Assembly (NCBI GenBank): GCA_025766275.1
Contig: JAFKAC010000002.1
Span: 992,001-1,056,000 of the forward strand
Source: Lactarius indigo
Lineage: Eukaryota > Basidiomycota > Agaricomycetes > Russulales > Russulaceae
Reading direction: 5' to 3'
DNA: 64,000 nt
Every line of letters begins with the position of its first letter. The stretch's first letter is position 1. This document shows, in pieces, positions 38,509 through 49,977 of the stretch. The translations under genes were made by a program, and so were the position numbers. The notes under the pieces are model-generated. The model saw nothing but the letters and a program-made list of their open reading frames with translations. It was not told the origin of the DNA and did not search any database.

Positions 38509-41500
38509 GTTGACGAAAGTTTCATGGCGCCGCTTCAAGTACACTCAGGTCAAGGGGGAACTAAAAACTGTATGACTGAACTACTACCGCCCGCTGTGCA
38601 CCTCCACGCCATCTGGTTTAGGGCCGGAAACGGACCGCTACTGCTGGGAAAAAGTATTATTTGAGCTAGGCCCACTTGGTGCGATAGCACGGTGACCCAC
38701 AAACCCCTCTAAGATCAGTACGCACCCTACTAGACAGGGCTGGTCACTGGCCCTAGAGAAACAAATCAACGCAATGCACCATGCCCTTTGACAAGGTTAC
38801 ACCACTAGCGCACCGGTGCTCCCAGCAGAGACAAGTGCGTAAAGTGTGGCCATCACGCATGCGGTCCTACCTGATCCACTATGAGCAAGCAATCAAAGTG
38901 AGCAATCGTTTATGAGCACCCATTCTCATCGCGATCGGAAATGCAAGAAGAGAAGAGTTTGCGATGCACGAAAATTTCTTTTTCGGAGAAAGATAAGAAC
39001 AGAAAAGGAACTTGCGGGAACCGAGATGAACCAGCAAGTCAATGAGGGAGGAACACAGAAAGAATATGCGATCCGGACGCATAAATCGACTGATGGATCC
39101 AAAAAAGCTGTCGAGTCCCATTCTACTCTTCCTACAAAGGTATGTCGGGGGGTCAGGAACACTCGTGGAAAGTAGGCTTAGCCGTGATACCTCATCTTTG
39201 AATGGTGCCCAAAGCTCGCTAGTTATCTCCAAAATAGGCCAGGTTCAACAGCGAGGCGAAGAGTGAACAGAGCTACCCAAAAAATGGTAAGAGCGGGACT
39301 AGATAAGAAAAAAAAGAATTCCCACACCGGGAGAGCATGCGCGGACGCGATAGTGGCGATACGTACCGAGGGGTGAATCAATGACGGAAGCCTGAGGGAG
39401 TGATAAGACCAAGAATGTAGAGTGAGTTTGGAGTGATCTAGATTTATGGATTACTACTCACATTTTCTAGAGAATGGCCCAGATAGACGTCTTTGGGCGA
39501 CTTCAATGAAATCGCCACCGCTGAAAGGTTCCACCGCCATCATGGCCCTCTAATGTTATGCTCTTACAACTTGAAACGAAACACTAAGCTTGAAATTTAA
39601 AGTTTAAAAACTCACAGAACGTTGGAGCTAACCAACGATAGAAGAAAAGAGCACCATACTACCAATCTGGCAGCGGAGAATTGATCGGTCTCACCTTGCA
39701 TTGTCAGGCCCATGTCAGGTCAAAAGCACACGCATGGCCGTGACCATTTTGGCGACTACGACAATTGATGCACTTTGATGAACGAGATGCTTACAAAATT
39801 AGAATAAAGAAAGGGCTTGATTGCAGGCAGGGAGTTGAGTACTGCATCACTGGCACTGGCAGCCCGAGTATACGGACGGATTGGTCTCGGAATCCCCGTC
39901 CCGCGAATCCCGTGAGCGCTTGGTACGCGACAGTGAAAATTGTCTGGGACTCGCTTCGTGTCATCTCTGTCGTCTGTCCGCCCCAGGGTAGGGAAATGCA
40001 GAACCCCACTGGGACTAGTCCTCCCCACCTCGCCCCTCCGCCGCATCCTACCCCACGGCTCAGGCAGCCACTTTGATACCCACACCATGTCCTCTTACGT
40101 TGCCACTTGCTTGAGGTTTTGCGGCCCATCATTTATTCAATTTGATTATTCTCCGGCCACAACAGCCAGATGACCTACAGATCGCCTATGGTGAACTTCC
40201 TTGGCTCGGTTCGCCCTCTACAACTGCTGGTCGGAGGCTGTTCGCAACGCTTGGTCCTTTTCTCCATAGTGGCCGGACGGCAAAATAGCGCCAGAGCCAG
40301 TCCGAGGGTCACTAGCGTCCGTCAGACTTTGGTCGAGCTCCCCAAAGCGGTGTTCCCATCTGATTCTTGCACACGAGTTCGATTGATTCCCTAAAGCATC
40401 CCTAAGTATTGGACTCAGGTTCTGTCGCACCGAATCCCCGTAGGGAACGGCGACTTGAGGTTTCGCGTGCTTTTATTTCTCTTCTGCGTTGTCAGAAGAG
40501 CAACATCTTGTACCGTTTCTCGACTGCCGCTGTACCTGGAGCACAAATAACTAAGTGCAGGGGTCGAGTGAGTGGCATACGAGCGAAAGCGTGGTTCTGT
40601 TGATAAGTAGGGTAGTGTTACCCACATCAAAGGCTGCCAGACATTCCGAATATTGACGGAGAATTCACAGAGCAAGAGGTTGGCATGGGATTATCCGACA
40701 TAGCAAGCGACTGTCGAGCATAATTGTCCAAAGCCAATTCCAATCCATTTCCTTCCACCATCCGGATCCGAGTTTGTCGACTATCGACTCGGAACTAGGG
40801 GAATAACCCACCCGTATATTCTCGAAATCTTCTTGGCTCGACCATTCCATCAAATCTTAGCCACCGTGTCTCTGAATCGGGGGAATGGCCGGAATATTCT
40901 TTGCACCACGGGTTCAGATCTCGGAACAGCATGGCGTCAGCACATAGCAGCGTGCCGACTTCTGGTACCTACCGTGCATGCACAAAAAAACTAATCGCGC
41001 TTCCGGAAACCAAGCTTCTGTAAACGGCTCAGACCATCCCACGGGGGATTCTTGAGGTCCAATCCGGCTTACAGGTGAGCAAGTCAACTAACGTCGGACG
41101 ATTCTATGAATTTCTGTTGTAACCCACTTCACAGATTGCCCCTTAAAACGTCGGTGTACTACCCCAACGCTACAATGTTTCTCATTTTTCGAACTTTGTA
41201 TTGTAAGCGTCGTATTTTGTTGTCTTTTACCTAGACCTCCGAGTGACAATCGTCTGAATGACACGGTGTGAAAACGAAGACCGGAAATCAACACTAGCAT
41301 GTCAATGTCTGCAATTAATCACTCAGTTTCACATGGCCCTGTGAGTACTAGACTTGGGTTCTGACCGATTCACTGCGGCAGTTATGATCGATTCAGGAAA
41401 CTCGTTGGTGCAATGTATGCCACCTCGGCGATAGGCGATATGGACTCACCAGCTAAAGTCCGTGGGGTAAACGTCTATGCCTACCGCCGAAGTTCGTGAT

Positions 41501-42169
41501 GCGAAAAACTTTCCCTCCCATGGAAAGTTCCTCTTTTGTTTGGAGCTGAGCCTACCTTATTTGCTGCTGAATTAGGCGCACACCACATTTGTCGAATGGC
41601 AAATCCAGCTAGAGTATCGTGCGCGTAAGCTCACTCGTCATGCCTTGTGCCGGTCGGTCGATGCACCCCCCTCTGTCCATCTAAGATAAGTATCTGGCCA
41701 TAGGACGACGGCGTAGCTTATGCTTTAGTCAGTCATCGTGGTCAGCTGCCAATCTGATTCTCGGGGCTTGTGGATGCCGTTGTGTGGGCAATGCGGCCTG
41801 TTCCGCACCAGCACAGATGCACCCCCTCTAGGTGACACTCAAGAAGCACTATTTTTCTAGCTGACGTGAGACGTAATGACGCGACGGGAGGATAAAGGGC
41901 CGTCCTGTCCTTTAGCTTGGCGTAAGCCGGTGCCCCCGCCTTCCACAGGAGCACTTCCGTTTCCTAAAGGAGTGTCCTTGGCTTAGTGTTGCAACACTTT
42001 CTATGCTCTTCCCGTCCCACGTGTCCCGGAAATTTAACGCTACGTGAGGTATGGGGTCCTTCTCTGTATAGCGAGGCTTGTCACTTCTGACGCCACATCA
42101 ACGTAGGCATTTTTAACTCCTACGTATATCCAATTGCCGATAGCACCCTTCAGCAAGTTCCTCAAGACC
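38509..42169. other. Gene-poor stretch, no recognised gene
   Basis: About 3.7 kb has only short frames on both strands and no domain motifs, tRNA or clear LTR. It may be old, decayed transposon or gene sequence, but nothing I can name. Confidence 0.45.
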
Positions 42170-42175
42170 TATAAA
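42170..42175 (+). promoter_or_regulatory. TATA box of P450-3
   Basis: TATAAA lies 57 bases before the likely start codon at 42227. Confidence 0.5.
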
Positions 42176-42226
42176 GAGGGGGGAGATGGTCGAGGTCAGC
42201 CTTGCAGTATCTCCAGATCCGGCCAG

Positions 42227-44515
42227 ATGAACACCCTACTTTGCCTAGCTTGTGTCCTTGCGACAGTGACCGCGTACATCACTTATGTCTACTTTCGTAG
42301 CCGAAATTCGTTCTTGAGGAAGCTCCAAGGGCCAGAATCGCCGTCATTTTTGCTTGGTGACTATCCCCACCACCTATACCCGCCACGTCTGAATGTAGAC
42401 CCTAGGAAATGAGTCCCAACTTCGTTACCAAAACGAAGTTGGAGATCATGAATTTAAATGGATGCGCCGATATGGTACCGCATGGCGTAGAACTGGGCCA
42501 CTTGGAGTAAGCTTGTTTGAAGACTAGTGGATGTTTTAGCTTACGTTAGAGCCCACTCGAAGGTGAACCTTCTTTCAGTAGTAGATCCTAAGGCACTTCA
42601 GTATATTCTCCACTCATCGGGGTATCATTTTCCTAAGGGAAAAGAAGCGACGCAATCCGTGAAGTTGATAGCCGGACAAGGAGTCGTCGGGGCTCATGGT
42701 TTGCAAGTCTTATTGGCTTCCCGCTTCTATTGCACTCACATACACTTCCCAGGCATGGTCCACCAACGCCAGAGGAAGGTCATGAATCCAGCATTCTTTG
42801 CTCCCCAACTCAGAACCTTCCTTCCTATATTCCAAGATATGGCTTCGAAGGTTAGGTGTCTCGTTGGCACTACCCACAACCCAAAAGTGATCCACGATCC
42901 TTTGACAGCTCGCACAGAAGTGGAAAGACGAGGTCATTTCCCCGGACCCAACTGGGCATCCACTCATTAATGTGACCCCTTGGCTTTCACACACAACCCT
43001 GGACATCATTGGTGAAGGTAAGTGAGGTGTTCAAGTTGTAGTGGCGGCACGTTTCTCAAACCACACGCAGCCTGTTTTGACTTCCATTTTGGCTCACTGG
43101 ACAACGAACAGACGCCGCTGGCAAAACATTACGAGAATTTGTTGTAAGAATCTTCATCTGTTTTCTCGACGTTCTGTAGGTTGACAACCATGTGACAGTG
43201 TTGACTACTACACTGTACCCATCGCGCTTGGATGTAGTGTTCAGGGCACTGTGGCATTATATCCCACAGCCTATACTCCACTTCGTCCGTTACTTGCCCT
43301 CTCGCGAGTACCGCAGATTCCGTTCATATTCGGACTATATGCGCGGCTTTGCGCAAGATCTGATAAAGGAGAGCATTGTAAAAGGTGATGGGAAAGACAT
43401 GATGAGCGTTCTCCTAGCGCGCGAATTTGTCTTCAGATCCAGAGAGCAAGATGTCTGAGGATGAGGTGATTGATCAGATATCGTGCGTTCTGACTTTCGG
43501 CTCGATATCCCCCCCCCCTTGATTCATACGCACCTCCTAGTACAGTACGCTTCTCCTTGCCGGGCACGATACCACCTCCAACACAATGACCTGGTTCCTC
43601 TGGGAGCTTTCAAAGCATCCTGAATCCCAAGATCGCATCCGCGCAGAGATCGAGGCTGTCCGTGCACAGAAGGGCAAAGAATGCCCCTCACCTGCGGATC
43701 TCGACAGCATGGTATATACGCAGGCAGCCTTGAAGGTGATATCGTGTCATGCAACAGATGCAGGTATCTAATAATCGACTTCACTCACTTAGGAGTCGAT
43801 GAGGCTGCACCCTATCGTCTGGATACTGCGTAGAACAGCAGGGACGAGACGACGTGATTCCACTGGCCTTCCCCATTACCACGCAATCTGGAGAGCAAGT
43901 CTCCTCCATCCCAATCGGGAAGGGCACACACATCGACATCCTCATTGGCGCATATAATCGGTAAGCGTAGGCGTTTGGTGACAGTATCAGACACCCGATC
44001 GATATATATTGGCTGGCAGTTTGCCTGAGATTTGGGGACAAGACGCCGATGAGTGGAACCCTGACCGGTTCCTTAACACCGACTCGGACAAGATGAAGCA
44101 GGACGACTGTGGGTCTGTTCGCCAACTTGTGAGTACAATTCCAGTGCAAAGCATTAAAATTCGGATCTGACGAGCCTCAACCCATCGAAAAAGGATGAAC
44201 TTTTGTGAGCATAATCAATATGCGACTTCCTCTTGGGTCCTCATACTGACACACCGAGCAGCGGGCGGCCTCCGTGGTTGCATCGGCTGGCGATTCGCGT
44301 AAGCACATCGCTTTGAACTGACATTGAAACTAACCCACTGCAGTGTACTCGAAATGTTGGTTATCACGATGACGCTTCTGGAGAACTTTGCATTCTCCCT
44401 CCCTCCTCAGAGCGAAAAGACACGGATCTACCGCAAGCCCGGCGGGGTGATGATACCTATGGTGGAAGGCGAGCAGGGAGGCTGGATGGGGCTGATTGTC
44501 AAGGCGCTGAAATGA
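42227..44515 (+). pseudogene. Cytochrome P450 copy 3, with frame breaks
   Basis: This is a diverged relative of the tandem P450 pair with the same intron layout. The anchor is MNTLLCLACVLATVTAYITY. Motifs include VVDPKALQYILHSSGYHFPK, HQRQRKVMNPAFF, AGHDTTSNTMTW (I helix), ESMR (K helix), DEWNPDRF and haem loop FSGGLRGCIG. Against the other copies I find three single extra bases in exons: near 43417 (LL/RANLSSDPESKMSEDE restored without one G), near 43841-43850 (RTAG/RDDVIPLAFP), and near 44108 (QDD/VGLFANL). The exon joint near 43145-43190 also does not keep frame with the obvious GT/AG pair. All functional motifs survive, so decay is recent or the breaks are sequence errors. Confidence 0.8.
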
Positions 44516-45761
44516 ATATACATCTTTCCTGTCTGAACGAGAAACTCGGAATCCTATGATTCGGACCTTTTCTTATTACATCCGTGGTACTTATGTACGC
44601 CTCTAGATATCGACGATAAGGCGTTGTGAAGTGATCATCCACAGGTGTTCTGCAATCCATGCCGATCCCTTCTGAGGCTGAGGAGTACGGAACGTTATGA
44701 ACCGCGATGCAATCAAAATATCCTCGAAGTGGAAAAGTTGTCTTGCAGACTGACCAATCCCAAACCATCCGGGACTCGCGATAAGCACACGCGCCTTCAT
44801 CTGTTCTAATCTAACTTAATATATGGGACTCGGTGCTACGCACGTGGTAATGATAACAAACGGAACTGTCTGCTACAGGCTACAGCAGATGGACTGACTC
44901 TTTCCATCGTCGAAGACCCCCGCCTACCGTGACGCTAAACGAAGGTGACAGATCACACAATCGAACTTTGCGGGTAAGTTTAGTCCCCCCGTAGAACACG
45001 GGCGCGGCGCGCGCGCGCCCCCTCACCGACGCCAAAACAGGCAGTCGAGAACGGGACCCAAAGGACAATTGACAATTGACAGCCCTGTCATCCCACCTCT
45101 TTGACATGCCATGATCATATGATCGTCGGAGAAGAATGCGGTGCGCTAGAACAGCACCACTGGCTCCTCCGCTCCCAGTGCAGTGCGTGTCACGCGGATA
45201 CAGTAGCGGAGCAAAATCCCTTCTCGAAAACAAAAAACTCCTAAAAGGAAAAAGGAGGTGGAAAGGTACAGAGACGCCAAAGCATGAAGCTTGCGGGTGC
45301 ATTTGATCCAGAACCAAAGAAGAAAAAAAAAAAAAAACTTGCAAATGCGTACGAAAGGGTCGCGGGATTGCGAAATAATGACAGGCGCGACAGGGAAGGT
45401 GTCACCGAAAGTTGCGTCTGGGGGTGAGCCCCAAAAACTCTGGACGTTCCTACTCTTTTCAAAGCGGTTCATTCTTTTCGCCTCGGCGACGGACCAACCT
45501 TTGGCCGAAGGAAAGTAAAGAGAATGGAAAGGTAGCGATCGGAATTTTAAACAGCCACAAAGCAAAAACTAGGGTGATGAGCGGGAACTGGATTCGGCTA
45601 GTAGTACAGTAAGTTAGAAGAAGCGTTGTATGTACTTGCTTACGTGGAGCAGCCTACGGAGACTCCGGCAACTCATGTCGAGCGAGAAGTCGATTAGTTG
45701 GGGCGTCAATGGAATCCCACGTTGCCGCTGCAGCAAAATGATATAATAATGTACCTGTGTA
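44516..45761. other. No supported gene
   Basis: A minus-strand frame at 45146-45565 is open for 139 codons, but it crosses an A15 tract (reading as a Phe run) and looks like chance. Nothing else is seen between P450-3 and COX16. Confidence 0.45.
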
Positions 45762-46339
45762 CTACATACAGATCTGGTGGACAGAAGGGCGTGGTGGAAG
45801 GAATGGGTGCCTTCGCGTCAAGTTCGTCGCTGTAAAGGGACATCGGGTGGAAGTACTCGGCGGCTGCGCTGGCGCGACGCCCCATTCGGGCAAGCCCTTT
45901 GGCCGCGCGATGCGTTTCGGTTCCCAATCCTCCTCGCTCGTCGCACTCAATTTCTACACGGGGCAGACCAAAAAAAAAAAAGAAAAAATCGTAAGGGGAC
46001 ATTCCAGAAGGGTGGTGTGTGTATGATAGAGGGGAGGGGAGAACTGACGAAATATTCTTCCCGGACGTCAAACTTCTTTCGGTTCTTGTCGAGACCCAGT
46101 TCCTGCTCGCGGCTCATCTAGCCATAGATGAATGGGGGTGAAAAGGAGTGGGGGGTGGGGTACCGCACCTGGGTGACCTTCTGGCTGTGCAGGTCGTATC
46201 GCGTTTGCGCAAAGGTCTGCAAGCCGAACGATGCGCCGACCATGACAAGGAGAAACGGGACGCCAAACAGCACAGGGTATCTCTTCAGCCGTGTGTGAAT
46301 AGGCGACCTGTTCAACGGTTTAGACGCAAATGTCGGCAT
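45762..46339 (-). CDS. COX16: Cytochrome c oxidase assembly protein Cox16
   Basis: This small mitochondrial inner-membrane protein is needed for complex IV assembly, linked to Cox1/Cox2 maturation. Exon 1 (start 46339) reads MPTFASKPLNRSPIHTRLKRYPVLFG, then the single membrane span (VPFLLVMVGASFGLQTF), then AQTRYDLHSQKVTQ. The next exon is MSREQELGLDKNRKKFDVREEYF, and the last KLSATSEEDWEPKRIARPKGLPEWGV. All are classic Cox16 blocks, joined by two short introns in frame. The C-terminus runs on for about 35 residues past the usual end before the stop at 45762, with Pro-, Thr- and Arg-rich sequence of no known role. Confidence 0.93.
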
Positions 46340-46815
46340 CGTGGTTCGTGATTGGGTATTGTTCTATAAGTAACCCCCAGAAGGCTATTGCTTCCAGGAT
46401 GCAGCAATCCCTCGGGGAACGGAGCACCGGACCGGCTTTACTTTTATTGGTCGCTGAGTTCAAGGGTGCCTCACATTGAGGGTTGCTGAATTAGACTCCC
46501 GAGAAGTGAGATTATAAAGTTCGAATAGTCCAACACATGCGGAAGCCAATTACAAGATCGGGGTACAAGTAAGAGATACACAAGGCGAGGTAAGGTTGCG
46601 CGCAGTAGGGCCAAACTCTCGGACAGACCTTGCAAAGAAGGAGAAATAGAAAAACCGAAATAGAAAAAATATGTGGGAAAATATGTACGAACGGTAACGA
46701 CCCTAGTACACCAGAAGAACGACTGTGCCTGCCTCCGCCCGCATGCACGCGCTACCCCCGCTCCAGTCGTCCAACGACACCCTCCGCCTCTCCCCGGGCT
46801 TGCCCAAGCTTGGGG
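46340..46815. other. Intergenic, no gene seen
   Basis: This holds the COX16 promoter on the minus strand and the 3' region of the bZIP-like gene. No other coding signal is seen. Confidence 0.5.
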
Positions 46816-47997
46816 TCAATCGCCGAAGCAACCTGCCACGGCGGCGGCCGTAGCAGCAGCAACAGCAGCCTTTGGCGACTGTTCCGCACCGAGATGCGGA
46901 TCGATCCCGTCCGCAGGCGCACCGGGCTGGGGTGGCGCGAAGGAGCGGAACGGGGACGGTGCGACGAGCGAGCGGTGGAAGCGCGCGCGGAAGTCGTTCG
47001 CCTGCGGTGGCTGGTTCGGGTCCGTCGGGGGGAAGGGTGGCGGGGCCACCTGCGCCGTCGCCCATGTCGACGGTGGCGGCGAACGGGGCTGGCGGAGGGG
47101 CCTCGCCGAGCGGGTGACCGTCGGGGGGCTTGCCCGCGCCCGCCACGGCCTGCGCCTGATGGGCATAATGTAGCCGGCGCTGACGAGGGGGGGTGAGTGA
47201 GTGTCAGCTAAGCGGCGGGTAATGTGGCGTGGACTGAGACTGTACCTGGTGATCCCATTGGTCCCAGGCCTGGGCGATGATCGGCTCGAGCGATGCGAGC
47301 TCCTCGTTGGTCATGGAGAGGGTGCGGAGGATGTGTTGTTTGAGAAGCGGCGCGCATGAGAAGGAGAGTAGTAGCGTCGACGCGAACGTCTGACCGCCGT
47401 GATGGCCGGGGGGAAACGCCGGATCAGGCTGGCCGGGCAGTGGTTGTTGGCCCAAGTCATGTTGCAGCGCGCCGAATGGCGCGCCCTCGGCGGCGATGCG
47501 GTATTGCATGTCCTCGAGGCTCTGCACGCCCAGTTCGTTGCCCATGTCGAGTCCGAGTTCACGTAGCTTCTTCTGTTTCACGAGTGCGCGGTGTTTGCGT
47601 TGTCGTTCCCGCGCGGCGGACCGTACACGCTCGCGACGTGAGAGCTCTGCGGCAGAGAGCTCGTTGGTGGTGGGGGCAAAGGGCTCTAGTGGTAGGTGGA
47701 AGGGCGGACTGGACGGGAGCCGTCGGGAGAGGCGGTTGAGGGTGCGTGACGGCGGCGATGACAGGAGGTAGGGGGGTGTTGTTGCGGGGGCTGTTGCTGG
47801 ACGGCCGCGATACCTACGAGATCGTTTTGTAGGCTGGCGTTGCGATCACGCTCGCGCTTCCGTCTTTGCCGCTCTGCGGCCTTTTCCCTCTTATGTCGCT
47901 GGCTGGGGGACTCATTTTCACGAGAACGCTTTCCTGACGACGTTGGCATTGTTGGCAGCGTATTCTGCGGTGTTGAAGGCTGTATGGCAGGGTCCAT
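46816..47997 (-). CDS. bZIP-like basic protein, possible transcription factor
   Basis: I do not recognise an orthologue by name. The ATG at 47997 starts MDPAIQPSTPQNTLPTM. A strongly basic region follows (RHKREKAAERQRRKRERDR), like a bZIP DNA-contact helix. A GTATCG donor and CACTAG acceptor join LVEPFAPTTNELSAAEL in frame, leading to a second basic helix (SRRERVRSAARERQRKHRALVKQKK) and a helical part (LKQHILRTLSMTNEELASLEPIIAQAWDQW). After the next intron one frame reads RRLHYAHQAQA. The later part reads best in another frame (VAPPPFPPTDPNQPPQANDF, then FRARFHRSLV...FGD). An extra phase-0 intron of about 98 bases would connect them; otherwise there is a frame break. A nuclear role is inferred from the basic regions only. 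Confidence 0.55.
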
Positions 47998-48258
47998 GAG
48001 AAGTAGCAAGGAAATTTATTCAAGAACCCCTGGTGAGAGTCCGGTCACAGACTCGCTGATAGATGAGCTTGTTCAGGGCTTTTGGCTTCGAAGGGGCGTC
48101 GAACGGGGTGACAAGGTCGTGACGGGTGAGTGACGGTGAAAAGCTCAATCCGTGTCACATTGCCCTTTATACCCAGCCACATGCCGTAAGCATAAGCACA
48201 GCCACACCCGAGCCAACCACTCTACTATTTGTACATACATCTATAATTACCGTCTGCC

Positions 48259-49977
48259 CTATTTCTTAACCATACTCTCTCTTCCTGGACCCACTCCGAT
48301 CCATTCTATCGGTATCTTTAGATATTCTTCGATGAACGATATGTACTTCTTGCAATTCTCTGGGAAGCCTTCGTACAACGACACGGCCGCAATTGACGTC
48401 TTCCAACCAGGAAGTGTGACGTATGAAACCTCTACCTTTCCCAGAGTCTCTAAATTGGCTGTGTCCGGGTCCGAGTGAGCACGCAGCCAAATTCTATAAA
48501 GCTAGTCGCTGGGACCAACCTGGGAAACCAGGGAGCTCCTTCCCGTCGACGACATACCCTACGGCGACCTTGATCTCTTCGAGGTCGTCCAGAACGTCAA
48601 GCTTTGTCAGGTTGAGCACATCATAGCCATTGATTAGACATGAATGCCTCATCACGACGAGATCGAGCCAGCCACAACGCCTGCGGCGACCCGTCGTGGT
48701 CCCATACTCATGCCCGACCTCTTGGAGGTGTACCCCTATTTCCTGTGGTTGTTGTACATACTGTATAAGCACTCGAGACTCAAAATTTGTGACGCGAGTC
48801 ACCCACGTTGAGTTGCTCAGTTGGGAATGGCCCGCCCCCGACACGGGTCGTGTATGCCTTGATAACGCCGATGACCTTTCCGATGCGGCGGGGAGGGATA
48901 CCGAGGCCGGTGCACACTCCACCAACGGTGGTGGAGCTGCTCGTCACGTACGGATATGTGCCATAGTCAATGTCGAGCATCAGTGCGTTCGCGCCCTCGA
49001 CGAGGATGCGTTTGCCAGTTGTCAGTGCCTCGTGAATGTACACAACGCTGTCGATGACGAAAGGGCGCAGCCTGTCAGCCAATCCCTGCCAAGGCCGGGT
49101 ATTAATAGGGGTGACATCCGTCTGAAAAGAAGAGGGACCGCGGCAGGCACTCGCTTGAAGCCCCGTACCTTATAACGTTCAATCTCCCCCTCGGTGTCGT
49201 ACTCGAAGTGCCCGTACCGTTTGTACCGTCCCTCGACGATCTTGCGGAACTTTTCCGCGAAGGTAGGGTCAAAGAGGTGGTGCACGCGTAGGCCAGATCG
49301 TGACGCTTTGGCAGAATAGGCGGGGCCGATACCTTTCTTAGTCGTGCCAATGCTGTAATCCGAATTAGCTTGTACGAGATGAAAGAAAACACATCGTAAG
49401 ACGTACGACGACCCGCCGAGCTCGACCTCCTTTAGTCCGTCTACGATCTGGTGAAAATCAAAGACCAGATGTGAGCGATCTGAAATGAAGAGCCTGCCCG
49501 AGCAGTCCAGCCCTGTACGAACGCCACGTAGTTTCAGTCCTACCATCGCTAGAGGGAGCTCACACGGTGCTGACCTGCTTTCCTCAGAGTATCAAACTCC
49601 TCAAAAAAAGACTGGGAGGTGCACAACGACACCGGGGCCAATGACACCCGTCACTTTCGTGTTGACCAACCCTACAAAGTCCGAGAATAGAGCCGCCGAG
49701 ATATCAGCAAAAGGTATTCCCTTCGTCATTGAATAAAATCATCCTCTACGTACCGCTCGGTAGAAGATGGAACGCAAACGTCGTTTGCACGCGCTCGGGG
49801 CCTATCGGCGCGATGATAGTGTGCCCGGCATTATTTCCACCCGCGAAACGCGCGCAGATGTCAACTTCAGCCGATAGTATATCCACCGAGCTTGCCCTTG
49901 CCCTCGTCGCCCCATTGCGCCCCAAGGACGGCGGTCACTGCTCCACTGATTCGCCAGCCGGGGTGGAATGAGCTCAT
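48259..49977 (-). CDS. ADE12: Adenylosuccinate synthetase, with two apparent frame breaks
   Basis: This is a cytosolic enzyme of AMP synthesis: IMP + Asp + GTP to adenylosuccinate. The start at 49977 gives [30 protein letters not shown] with the GTP-binding loop WGDEGKGK. Later exons hold [86 protein letters not shown] and [12 protein letters not shown]. They end in LPGWKTSI...[15 protein letters not shown] at 48259. Two single extra bases disturb the frame: one at CTCGGTGGAT (about 49886; [13 protein letters not shown] is restored without one G) and one at a T7 run (49603-49609; [12 protein letters not shown] with six T). All other joints keep frame. An essential gene with two such lesions suggests sequence errors. 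Confidence 0.9.

Noticed and set aside
38879..39232. 117-codon minus-strand frame
   Set aside because: It has no recognised motif and no spliced continuation, with overlapping plus-strand frames of equal quality.
44990..45020. CG/GC-rich patch (GCGCGGCGCGCGCGCGCC) as a regulatory island
   Set aside because: It is only about 20 bases with no repeated sites or gene start next to it.
45146..45565. 139-codon minus-strand frame
   Set aside because: It depends on reading an A15 tract as Phe codons and has no motif or introns.
46673..47173. Plus-strand frames over the bZIP-like gene
   Set aside because: They are GC-rich antisense frames; the minus strand gives basic helices and spliced exons with kept frame.
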